A stretch of 64,000 bases of DNA, taken from contig NZ_JAHCAQ010000006.1 of the NCBI RefSeq assembly GCF_019634845.1, positions 1 to 64,000 of the forward strand. The letters run 5' to 3'. Source of the DNA: Dokdonella sp. Lineage in GTDB: Bacteria > Pseudomonadota > Gammaproteobacteria > Xanthomonadales > Rhodanobacteraceae. Positions within the stretch are counted from its first letter, which is position 1. The number at the start of each line of letters is the position of its first letter. The notes below the pieces were generated by a model that saw only the letters and a program-made list of their open reading frames with translations, searched no databases and was not told where the DNA came from. Of the stretch, positions 56,616 to 64,000 are shown piece by piece. Made by a program: the position numbers and the translations under genes.

Positions 56616-58016
56616 ATGGTGGCCGAGGACATCCGTTACAACGCCAGTGTGGTGCGCGGGTTCATCGCGTTCTCGCGCGTGATCGGCAAGCTCGTGCTGC
56701 TGGCTTCGCTGGCCGTGTTGGTCGGCTGGGGCAGCAATCTGCAGGGGCTGCAGCCTGTGCTCGACTCGTCGCTGATCATGCGGGTAGGGGCCGCAGTGGC
56801 GGGCCTCATCGCTGCCGCAGCCATGCTGCTGGCCCCGCGCGCACCGCGCACGAGCATCGTGCTGTCGCTGCTGCTGGCCGTGTTCGGTGGCGCCGAACTG
56901 GTCGGCTACGTGAGCGGCTGGAATGGACTGGGCGCGCATGGGCTCGATCGTTGGCTGCTGGTCGCCACGGGGCGGCCGTTCAACCACATGACGCCGGTCG
57001 CCGCACTCGGCTTCGCACTCATCGGTGCACTCGGGGCCGGTGTGGTGGCGCGCTGCAGCGCGTGGCTGCGCGAAGTCTGTGCGTTCGCCGTGATCGCGAT
57101 CGCGATGGGGTCCGCCGCGTCGTACGGGCCCGTGCTGGCCGGCGGCGAATCGGACCTGCTCGCGCAGTTGCCGGTGATGACGGCCTTGACCCTGCTGCTG
57201 CTGGCGCTGGCCTGGCTGTCGTCGGAGCCGACCCGGGGTCTCACCCGCATCGCGGTTGCCGACAGCGTCGGTGGTGCGGTGGCGCGGCGCCTGATCCTGC
57301 CGGCGCTGCTGCTGCCCGTGCTGCTGACGTTCCTGCTCACGCTCATGCAGTCGTGGTGGCGGCTGTCGCCGGCGCTGACGCTGGCGATGGCCAGCGTCGC
57401 CACCGGTGGCACGGTGGCGACGATGATCGTGTGGGTGGCATTCCTGCTCGATCGCAGCGAGCGCCAGCGCCGCACCGTGCTGGCGCTGCGCGAGGACGCC
57501 CATACCGACGGGCTGACTGGTCTCGTCAACCGGCGAGGTTTCGACGAGACGTTCGCCGTCCTGTTGGCCGAGGCCATACCCGGCACCACCGTGGCCGTGC
57601 TGATGCTCGACCTCGACCACTTCAAGCGCTTCAACGACAGTTTCGGTCATCAGGCCGGTGATGAGGTGCTGCGTGCGACCGGACGCCTGCTGCGCGGCGA
57701 GGTGCGCCCGCGTGATCTGGTGGCGCGTTATGGCGGTGAGGAATTCGTCATCGTGCTGCCCGACAGTGATGCCGAGCGCGCCGAACGGGTGGCGCAGCGC
57801 ATCCTCGTCGCATTTCGACAGCACGCCTGGCCATTGCGGCCGGTCACGGTCAGCATCGGCGCCACGATCGCGGCTGCCGGCGAGGCAGGCGAGGTGGTGC
57901 TGCACCGCGCCGACCAGGCGCTGTACTGCAGCAAGCAGCAGGGCCGCGACCGGCTCATGTTCGACGGCGGCCCCTGTCAGGGCGTGCTCGCAGCCGGCCC
58001 CGTGCTGTTGCCGTGA
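56616..58016 (+). CDS. Multi-pass membrane diguanylate cyclase
   Basis: 466 residues from ATG 56616 (MVAEDIRYNASVVRGF), preferred because GAGGA lies eight bases upstream; an ATG ten codons earlier (56586) is possible. About seven to eight membrane helices form the N-terminal 300 residues (LIGK, LLASLAVLVGWG, LLLALAWLSS and others), then a GGDEF domain with YGGEEFVIVL. Divergent from the previous gene; both ends of this pair and the PAS-GGDEF-EAL gene suggest a local signalling cluster. Confidence 0.88.
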   Translation: MVAEDIRYNASVVRGFIAFSRVIGKLVLLASLAVLVGWGSNLQGLQPVLDSSLIMRVGAAVAGLIAAAAMLLAPRAPRTSIVLSLLLAVFGGAELVGYVSGWNGLGAHGLDRWLLVATGRPFNHMTPVAALGFALIGALGAGVVARCSAWLREVCAFAVIAIAMGSAASYGPVLAGGESDLLAQLPVMTALTLLLLALAWLSSEPTRGLTRIAVADSVGGAVARRLILPALLLPVLLTFLLTLMQSWWRLSPALTLAMASVATGGTVATMIVWVAFLLDRSERQRRTVLALREDAHTDGLTGLVNRRGFDETFAVLLAEAIPGTTVAVLMLDLDHFKRFNDSFGHQAGDEVLRATGRLLRGEVRPRDLVARYGGEEFVIVLPDSDAERAERVAQRILVAFRQHAWPLRPVTVSIGATIAAAGEAGEVVLHRADQALYCSKQQGRDRLMFDGGPCQGVLAAGPVLLP

Positions 58017-58987
58017 GTGGCCGTCGCCAGGGCGCCTGATGCCGCAGGCAGGGCCAGGTGCAGCACGGCGCGCGTCAGTGCGTCGTCGCCGGCCACGGCG
58101 CGCGCGATGATGTCGGGATAGACGATCTGTTCCTCCTTTTCGTCGTGGCCGTCGAGCAGCAGCAGGAAGCGGCGCCGCGCGCCCGCATCGTGCAGGCGTT
58201 CGAGATCGCGGCGCAGCAGGGCGTGTTCGTTGCACAGGCCGCGTACCCAGCCCGCGCGCCCACCCGCGGCCAGATAGGCCGGGAACAGCAACTGCTCCTC
58301 GATGACGAGGTGGCGCGCCAGCGCGTTGCGCAGCCAGCGCATGCGCTGTGCATCGCCGCGCAAGGCACCGGCCAGCGCCGCTTCGATCACCGCGTGATCG
58401 CGTCCGAGGTACTCGAGCAGGCCAATCGGCTGCGACGCATGCACGAGCAGCACGACGTGCTCGGCCTCGTCCGCCTGCAGTGGATGCCAGCCGAGCGCGC
58501 CCGCGCCGGCGTCGAGCGCGGCGCGAATCGATGCGCTCGGATCGAACGGCGTGCGCAGCAGGCAGTGGCTGCCCGCGGCGAGCGTGGCCAACACCTCGCT
58601 GAGCGCCGCAGGATCGGCTGCCACGATGACCGGGGCCGCGTCGAGCAAGGCCGCACGCAGGGCCTGCGGCGCAGCCGCGGCGGTGGCATCGTCGGCGTGG
58701 ATTTCGAGCACGAAGCTCGCCTCGGCGTGACCGTCACCCACGCGCCAGCGCGTGCCCGGCGCGATCCAGCGCAGCTCACCGCGGTCGAGTTCGAGGTCGC
58801 TGATGCCGCCATCGTCGAGCCACTGGATCGCGAGTGGTCCGCGGATGACCTGCAGGCATTCCCAGCGATTGGCGCGCGGCGCATGCCATTGGCGCAGGCG
58901 CGCGGGCAGGCTGGCGAGGTCATAGGGGCGCGAGCGACCGAGCTGACGCATGTGCGGCGTGGGGGCGGAGTCGTGGACGCAGGCCAT
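57977..58987 (-). CDS. Cupin-like plus hemerythrin-domain protein
   Basis: 336 residues from ATG 58987 (MACVHDSAPTPHMRQLGRSR). N-terminal 85 residues resemble a DUF1971/TehB-like cupin (LRQWHAPRANRWECLQVIRG, IAPGTRWRVGDGHAE). The middle part (APVIVAADPAALSEVLATLA onward) I cannot assign. The C-terminal part is an HHE hemerythrin domain: YLGRDHAVIEAAL, ARHLVIEEQLLFPAYL, LCNEHALLRRDLERLH and LDGHDEKEEQIVYPD. Such proteins are linked to oxygen or nitric-oxide sensing and iron handling. The 3' end overlaps the convergent cyclase gene by about 40 bases. Confidence 0.75.
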   Translation of the reverse strand: MACVHDSAPTPHMRQLGRSRPYDLASLPARLRQWHAPRANRWECLQVIRGPLAIQWLDDGGISDLELDRGELRWIAPGTRWRVGDGHAEASFVLEIHADDATAAAAPQALRAALLDAAPVIVAADPAALSEVLATLAAGSHCLLRTPFDPSASIRAALDAGAGALGWHPLQADEAEHVVLLVHASQPIGLLEYLGRDHAVIEAALAGALRGDAQRMRWLRNALARHLVIEEQLLFPAYLAAGGRAGWVRGLCNEHALLRRDLERLHDAGARRRFLLLLDGHDEKEEQIVYPDIIARAVAGDDALTRAVLHLALPAASGALATATHGNSTGPAASTP

Positions 58988-59147
58988 GGGAGGGTATCGC
59001 CAACGTGGGATGGGTCGCCTGCCGTGCCCCTTGCCGCCAGCGCGCTCGCGTGCGGCGGGTGATCGACGTGGCCGGCTTGCGATGGTGCCGCATCGCGCGC
59101 TGCGCGGCATGGATCGAATCGCGGCAGATTGGCGCATCGTACACGAT

Positions 59148-59162
59148 TGCGAATCATTCGCA
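59148..59162. promoter_or_regulatory. Fur-box-like palindrome
   Basis: TGCGAATCATTCGCA, a perfect 7-1-7 palindrome in an AT-richer stretch, 149 bases before the TonB receptor start (59311). Sequence and context (iron-uptake gene) fit a Fur operator. Confidence 0.65.
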
Positions 59163-59310
59163 TCTGTGTTCTTATGCGCGCCACTGAACCACGACCGCCT
59201 GCGGCAAGGTCGCCAGTGCCCCGGCATGCGGCCGGACGCGCGCTGCGCGGCAGCACCAGCGGCGACGCGGTTCGTCACGACCTCCCATTTCTGCCACGAA
59301 AGGATTTTCG

Positions 59311-61512
59311 ATGGATCGTTCCTGCCTGCCGGTTGCGCAACCGGCGCTGCTGCACCGCCCGCTCGCGCTTGCCTTGGCTCTGGTCTGCGGCAGCGTGCTG
59401 CCCGTCGCGTTCGCTCCGGCGATGGCTGCGCCAGCCGCGGCGACGTCCGCGGCGATGTCCGACACGCCCGATGCTGCACCCGACGATGCCCCTCCCGAAC
59501 TCGACTCGGTCGAGGTCACGGGCTTTCCGGCCAAGGGCTATCGTGCGCAGCGTTCGTCCACCGCCACCAAGACCGACACGCCGCTGCGCAACATCCCGCA
59601 GGCGATCAGCGTCGTCACCCGTGACGAGATCCGCGATCTTGCCGTGCAGAGCATGGCCGAGGCGTCGCGCTATGTGCCTGGCGTGAGCTTCGCGCAGGGC
59701 GAGGGCAACCGCGACACGGCCGTCATCCGCGGCAGCAGCTCGACCGCCGATTTCTACATCGACGGCATCCGCGACGACGTGCAGTACTTCCGCGACCTGT
59801 ACAACATCGATCGTGTCGAAGTGCTCAAGGGGCCCAACGCCATGATCTTCGGCCGCGGCGGTTCGGGCGGCGTCATCAACCGCGTGTCCAAGGTTGCCGA
59901 GTGGAACGATGCGCGCGAGGTCGGGCTTACGCTCGGCTCGTGGAACGACCGCCGCTTCACCGGCGACGTCAACCAGGCCGTCAGCGAGCAGCTCGCGCTG
60001 CGCCTGAACGGCGTGTACGAGCGCAGCGACAGCTACCGTGATGGCTATGAACTCGAGCGCTGGGGCCTCAACCCGACCCTGTCATGGCGGCTCGGCGACA
60101 GCACGCTGCTGAGCGCCGGCTACGAGCATTTCCACGATGAGCGCACCGGCGACCGCGGCATACCTTCGTTCCAGGGACGTCCGCTCGCGACCGACCCGGC
60201 GACCTTTTTCGGCAATGCCCGGCTCAGCCCCAACCACGCCACGATCGATGCGCTGAACGTGCTGCTCGATCACCAGTTCGACAACGGTGTTGGGCTGCGC
60301 AACCGCACGCGGCTGGCCGATTACGCCAAGTTCTACCAGAACGTGTTCCCGGGCGCGGTCAATGCTGCCGGTACCGAGGTTGCGCTGGCGGCCTACAGCA
60401 ATGCCACCGATCGCAGCAACGTGTTCAACCAGACCGACCTCAGCCTTGCCTTCGCCACCGGCAGCCTGCGCCATGAACTGCTGGCCGGCATCGAGCTGGG
60501 GCGCCAGGACACCGACAATTTCCGCCGCACCGGCTACTTCACCGGCGTCGGTGCCGATGTCACCTCGATCAGTGTGCCGGTCGGCAATCCGTATACGGCC
60601 GGACCGGTCACGTTCCGCCAGAGCGCGACCGATGCGAACAATTCCGGCACCGCCGACACGCTGGCCGCCTACCTGCAGGACCAGATCGAGTTGACGCCGC
60701 AACTGCGCGCGGTGCTGGGCCTGCGCTACGACCGCTTTGCGGTCGACCTGCACAACAACCGCAACGGCAGCACGCTGTCGGCCACCGACACGCCGGTGTC
60801 GCCGCGCGCCGGTCTCATCTATGCGCCGATCGAGCCGCTGTCGCTGTATGCGAGCTACAGCGTGGCCTACCAGCCGCGTTCGGGTGACCAGCTCGCCTCG
60901 CTCAACCTGAGCAACCAGGCGCTCGATCCCGAGAAGTTCCGCAACATCGAGGTCGGTGCCAAGTGGGATCTCGGCAGCGAGCTGGCGGCGACGCTGGCCG
61001 TGTATCGGCTCGAGCGCAGCAACATCGCGGTGACCGACCCCAACGACTCGACCCGGTTGATCCTCATCGATGGCCAGCGCGTCAAGGGCGTCGAGCTCGG
61101 TCTGTCGGGCCACATCACCGAGGCCTGGCAGGTGACTGGCGGCTATGCGCGCCAGGATGGCCGCATCACGCGCACGTTGTCGGCGAGCGCGCCGGCCGGG
61201 GCGCGATTGGCGCAATTGCCCGAGAACTCGTTCTCGCTGTGGAACCGCTACGACTTCACGCCGCACTGGGGCGCCGGTTTGGGCGTCATTTACCGCGACG
61301 CGATGTACGCCGCCACCGACAACAAGGTGACCCTGCCGGGCTACACGCGCCTCGATGCGGCGCTGTACTGGACCGTCAACGACCAGCTGCGGCTGCAGGC
61401 CAACATCGAGAACCTGCTCGATCGCAAGTACTACCTCAACGCCAACAGCAACAACAACATCACGCCCGGCTCGCCGCGCGCGATCCGCATCGGCGCGAGC
61501 CTGCGCTTCTGA
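59311..61512 (+). CDS. TonB-dependent siderophore receptor (Fiu/catecholate type)
   Basis: 733 residues (MDRSCLPVAQPALLHRPLAL). Signal peptide, then plug domain with DSVEVTGFPAKGYRAQ, TPLRNIPQAISVVTRDEI, SYVPGVS-like and GPNAMIFGRGGSGGVINRVSK, then a 22-strand barrel, ending RAIRIGASLRF with a terminal aromatic. The IPQAISVV and RGGSGGVIN signatures are typical of the siderophore family. Takes up a ferric siderophore across the outer membrane, probably under Fur control. Confidence 0.92.
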   Translation: MDRSCLPVAQPALLHRPLALALALVCGSVLPVAFAPAMAAPAAATSAAMSDTPDAAPDDAPPELDSVEVTGFPAKGYRAQRSSTATKTDTPLRNIPQAISVVTRDEIRDLAVQSMAEASRYVPGVSFAQGEGNRDTAVIRGSSSTADFYIDGIRDDVQYFRDLYNIDRVEVLKGPNAMIFGRGGSGGVINRVSKVAEWNDAREVGLTLGSWNDRRFTGDVNQAVSEQLALRLNGVYERSDSYRDGYELERWGLNPTLSWRLGDSTLLSAGYEHFHDERTGDRGIPSFQGRPLATDPATFFGNARLSPNHATIDALNVLLDHQFDNGVGLRNRTRLADYAKFYQNVFPGAVNAAGTEVALAAYSNATDRSNVFNQTDLSLAFATGSLRHELLAGIELGRQDTDNFRRTGYFTGVGADVTSISVPVGNPYTAGPVTFRQSATDANNSGTADTLAAYLQDQIELTPQLRAVLGLRYDRFAVDLHNNRNGSTLSATDTPVSPRAGLIYAPIEPLSLYASYSVAYQPRSGDQLASLNLSNQALDPEKFRNIEVGAKWDLGSELAATLAVYRLERSNIAVTDPNDSTRLILIDGQRVKGVELGLSGHITEAWQVTGGYARQDGRITRTLSASAPAGARLAQLPENSFSLWNRYDFTPHWGAGLGVIYRDAMYAATDNKVTLPGYTRLDAALYWTVNDQLRLQANIENLLDRKYYLNANSNNNITPGSPRAIRIGASLRF

Positions 61513-61593
61513 CCGCGGCCGTGCGCTGCGACGCGGCTGCGCCCGGCCGCGCGCAGCGCATCGGCCGTTGTGCGTCGGCGTGGTGTGGCGCGC

Positions 61594-62778
61594 TCACACC
61601 ACGCCGGTGCCGGTCGATGCCGTCAATGCCTGCGCCAGGTCGTTCCACAGGTCCTCACCGTGTTCGATGCCGACCGACAGGCGCAGCAATCCGGGCGTGA
61701 TGCCGCTGGCGGCGCGCGTAGCCGCATCGAGCACGCGGTGGGTGAGCCCGGCGGGGTGCTGGATCAAGGTGTCGACCGAGCCGAGACTGACCGCCGGTGT
61801 CATCACCTTGACCGCGGCCATGACCGCCGCCGCGGCGGCGTGGCCGCCGTGCACCTCGAACGCAATGAGCGCGCCGGGGCCGCTCATCTGGGTGCCGAGC
61901 AGGTGCGCGTTGGCGTTGCCGGGCAGGCCCGGATAGAACACCCTGGCCACGGCCGGATGCGCGCCGAGGCGCTGCGCGATGAGCTGCGCATTGGCCTGCG
62001 CGCGTTCCACGCGCAGCGGCAGCGTCGGCAGGCCGCGATGCAGCAGCCAGGCAGCCAGCGGATGCAGCAGCGCACCGGTCGCGGCGCGCACCGTGCGCAG
62101 CGCCGTCGCACGCGATTGGTCGCAGCACACGACGCCGGCGATGACATCGCCATGGCCGCCGAGGAACTTGGTCGCACTGTGCAGGACCCAGCTTGCGCCA
62201 TGCCGCGCCGGGCGTTGCAACACCGGGGTGGCGAAGGTCGAGTCCACGAGCACGGGAACCGGGCCCGCGGCGGCAACCACGGCGCCGATGTCGACGAGGT
62301 TGAGGGTCGGATTGGACGGCGTCTCGATCACCACCAGGCAAGTGTCGGCGCGGCGCCGCGCGGCGATCTCGTCGGCCGCGACGAACTCGGCCTCGATGCC
62401 GCACAGGCCACTCGCGAGCAGGTGGTCGGAGGTTCCGTACAGCGGTCGCACCACGAGCACATGCTTGCCATGCTGGCTGCGTTCGAGCAGCACGGCGGTC
62501 AGCGCGGCCATGCCCGAGGCAAACGCCACGCAGGCCTCGGTGCCTTCGAGCGCGGCGATGGCCGCTTCGGTGCGCGCCACGGTCGGGTTGTGCAGGCGCG
62601 CGTAGATCGGGTTCGCCGCCTGCGCCGCACCGGCGACGAGGGCGTCGAAGCTGGCGGTGCCGGTGTCGAGGTCGTGAATCGGATAGGTCGTCGACAGGTC
62701 CAGTGGCGGGGCATGCACGCACAGCGTGGCGAAATCGTCGCGGCCGGCATGCACGGCCATCGTGTCGAAATGAGGCAT
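61594..62778 (-). CDS. Cys/Met metabolism PLP enzyme (gamma-lyase / gamma-synthase)
   Basis: 394 residues from ATG 62778 (MPHFDTMAVHAGRDDFATLC). Trans-sulfuration family with YARLHNPTVARTEAAIAALE, FASGMAALTAVLLE, the PLP Lys in LHSATKFLGGHGDVIAG and SLGSVDTLIQHPA near the end. Could be cystathionine gamma-lyase or synthase or methionine gamma-lyase. The divergent Lrp-type regulator, 98 bases from its start, points to amino-acid-responsive catabolism. Confidence 0.88.
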   Translation of the reverse strand: MPHFDTMAVHAGRDDFATLCVHAPPLDLSTTYPIHDLDTGTASFDALVAGAAQAANPIYARLHNPTVARTEAAIAALEGTEACVAFASGMAALTAVLLERSQHGKHVLVVRPLYGTSDHLLASGLCGIEAEFVAADEIAARRRADTCLVVIETPSNPTLNLVDIGAVVAAAGPVPVLVDSTFATPVLQRPARHGASWVLHSATKFLGGHGDVIAGVVCCDQSRATALRTVRAATGALLHPLAAWLLHRGLPTLPLRVERAQANAQLIAQRLGAHPAVARVFYPGLPGNANAHLLGTQMSGPGALIAFEVHGGHAAAAAVMAAVKVMTPAVSLGSVDTLIQHPAGLTHRVLDAATRAASGITPGLLRLSVGIEHGEDLWNDLAQALTASTGTGVV

Positions 62779-62875
62779 GACGTTCCCCCGCAGCGGCAAT
62801 ATGGCAACATTGTGGAACATGATTCGGTCCCACGGCGCATGACCGAAGCCTATTTCGCAATGAGCGGGTTTGCCG

Positions 62876-63343
62876 ATGCTGGACCGAATCGACTACGAGT
62901 TGCTGCGACTGCTGCGGAAGAATGCTCGGCTGCCCAACAAGGACCTGGCGGCGAAAGTCGGCATCGCGCCGTCGACCGCGCTCGAACGCATCCGCCGCAT
63001 GCGCGAGGCGCGCGTGCTGCTCGGCTACCACGCCGAGATCGCGCCGCAGGCGATTGGCGTCGGCCTGCAGGCGATGGTGTCGGTGCGCCTCGCGCGCCAC
63101 TCGCGCGCGCTGGTCGACGGCTTCCACCAGCATCTGCTCGGCCTGGCCGAGGTGCTGGCCTGCTACCACGTGGCGGGCGCCGACGACTTTCTGGTCCATG
63201 TCGGCGTGCGCGACAGCGAACACCTGCGCAGCTTCACGCTGGCGGCCTTCACCGAGCGCGACGAGGTTGCCCACATCGAGACGCGCCTGATCTTCGAGTT
63301 CCGGCGCAACGTCGAACTGCCGGCGACACCGGCGCCGGCGTGA
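62876..63343 (+). CDS. Lrp/AsnC family transcriptional regulator
   Basis: 155 residues from ATG 62876 (MLDRIDYELLRLLRKNARLP); a TTG two codons earlier is possible. Winged helix-turn-helix (LAAKVGIAPSTALERIRRM), then an AsnC effector domain (LACYHVAGADDFLVHVGVRD). Divergent from the PLP enzyme gene, which it likely controls. The next gene (63357, tryptophanase-type) converges on it. Confidence 0.9.
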   Translation: MLDRIDYELLRLLRKNARLPNKDLAAKVGIAPSTALERIRRMREARVLLGYHAEIAPQAIGVGLQAMVSVRLARHSRALVDGFHQHLLGLAEVLACYHVAGADDFLVHVGVRDSEHLRSFTLAAFTERDEVAHIETRLIFEFRRNVELPATPAPA

Positions 63344-63356
63344 GCGGCGCGCCGCG

Positions 63357-64000
63357 TCAGGCCAGCGGTGCGAAGCGGGCGGTGAAGTGGCGCAGCTGCC
63401 GCGGCTCGGCCACGATGCGGTAGCCACGCAGGGTGCCGGCCGCGGCGGCGACTTCCTGGCAGACCTCGATCACGTAGTCGATGTGGCTCTGGGTGTAGGT
63501 GCGGCGCGGGATGGCCAGCCGCACGAGGTCGAGCGCGGCCGGCTGCTCGCTGCCGTCGGGATGGCGGCCGAACATGACGGTGCCGATCTCGCAGCCGCGC
63601 ACGCCGCCGACTTCGTACAGCGCCACCGCCAGCGCCTGACCGGGGTACTGCAACGGCGCGATCTGCGGCAGCAGGGCACGCGCATCGAGATAGACGGCGT
63701 GGCCGCCGATCGGCTGCACCACCGGGATGCCCGACCTGGCCAGCGCCTCGCCCAGATACGCGGTCGAGCGGATGCGGTAGCGCAGGTAATCGTGGTCGAC
63801 GACTTCCTTGAGGCCCTGCGCGAGCGCCTCGAGGTCGCGGCCGGCGAGGCCGCCGTAGGTCGGAAAGCCTTCGGTCAGGATCAGCAGGTTGCGGCACTGT
63901 TCGGCCAGCGCATCGTCGTTGAGCGCGAGCCAGCCGCCGATGTTGCCCATCGGGTCCTTCTTGGCGCTCATCGTCATGCCGTCGGCGAGCGCGGCCATGT
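63357..64000 (-). CDS. Tryptophanase / tyrosine phenol-lyase family enzyme (partial)
   Basis: The minus-strand frame is open to the window end, so only the C-terminal 213 or so residues are seen. DGMTMSAKKDPMGNIGGWL holds the PLP-binding Lys, followed by CEGFPTYGGLAGRD-type ILTEGFPTYGGLAGRDLEAL and VALYEVGGVRGCEIGT, PRRTYTQSHIDYV. This is the beta-eliminating lyase family; tryptophanase and tyrosine phenol-lyase cannot be separated from this part. Confidence 0.85.
   Translation of the reverse strand, partial: MAALADGMTMSAKKDPMGNIGGWLALNDDALAEQCRNLLILTEGFPTYGGLAGRDLEALAQGLKEVVDHDYLRYRIRSTAYLGEALARSGIPVVQPIGGHAVYLDARALLPQIAPLQYPGQALAVALYEVGGVRGCEIGTVMFGRHPDGSEQPAALDLVRLAIPRRTYTQSHIDYVIEVCQEVAAAAGTLRGYRIVAEPRQLRHFTARFAPLA

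Overview
The window looks like chromosome of a high-GC gammaproteobacterium, most likely in the Lysobacterales (Xanthomonadales), Rhodanobacteraceae-like. Grounds: very high GC at third codon positions; a monomeric NADP-isocitrate dehydrogenase; TonB receptor, ZapE, QueF, HrpB and RluE of gammaproteobacterial type; exported proteins with a C-terminal ADGFE-type tail; and a repetitive intergenic block of a kind I associate with Xanthomonad genomes. No species can be named from sequence alone.

Layout. (1) 1-3620 is a scrambled accessory patch: the end of an unknown gene coupled to an HD-domain gene, a frameshifted minus-strand ORF, a tRNA-Arg(CCG) whose 3' half recurs as an inverted copy about 100 bp away, a chimeric scar of an IS256-family and an IS3-family element, and two very small genes downstream of a MerR-type regulator. 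(2) 4.5-32.2 kb is mostly core genome: cytochrome c5-like protein, ACP phosphodiesterase, alpha/beta hydrolase, zapE, queF, LysM protein, lipoproteins, DegV protein, icd, rluE, beta-CASP nuclease, EamA exporter, hrpB, two tandem paralogous exported proteins, tatD, a YadGH-like ABC exporter and a ferredoxin-NADP reductase. It ends in a tightly overlapping five-gene operon (membrane protein, XRE repressor, exported hydrolase, NatAB-type ABC transporter) preceded by two matching dyads.

(3) 32290-37376 is a chromosomal integron. intI (minus strand) faces away from an attI-like crossover and seven gene cassettes, each ending in an attC site whose R'' heptamer exactly complements the start of its own cassette. 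The cassette genes are visibly lower in GC than their neighbours and mostly unknown. One has a HEPN-type RxxxxH motif, one a PD-(D/E)xK-like residue set, one matches DUF1801, and one lies in reverse orientation.

(4) 37452-46060 carries an ECF sigma factor / Ser-Thr kinase-TPR pair followed by a large exported beta-helix-like protein, then a three-gene membrane unit (SPFH protein, zinc-ribbon membrane protein, small membrane protein) resembling B. subtilis YdjG/YdjI. (5) 46060-51372 holds an RND efflux permease with its adaptor and a PEP-mutase/isocitrate-lyase family enzyme. (6) 51440-52780 is non-coding, built of direct and inverted repeats. (7) 52795-58987 has three diguanylate cyclase/phosphodiesterase genes and a cupin-hemerythrin protein. 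(8) 59148-64000 has a Fur-like palindrome before a catecholate-siderophore TonB receptor, then a PLP gamma-lyase divergent from an Lrp-type regulator, and the C-terminal part of a tryptophanase-type lyase running off the window.

All functions are inferred by reading the sequence; no database search was run. DUF assignments are from memory.
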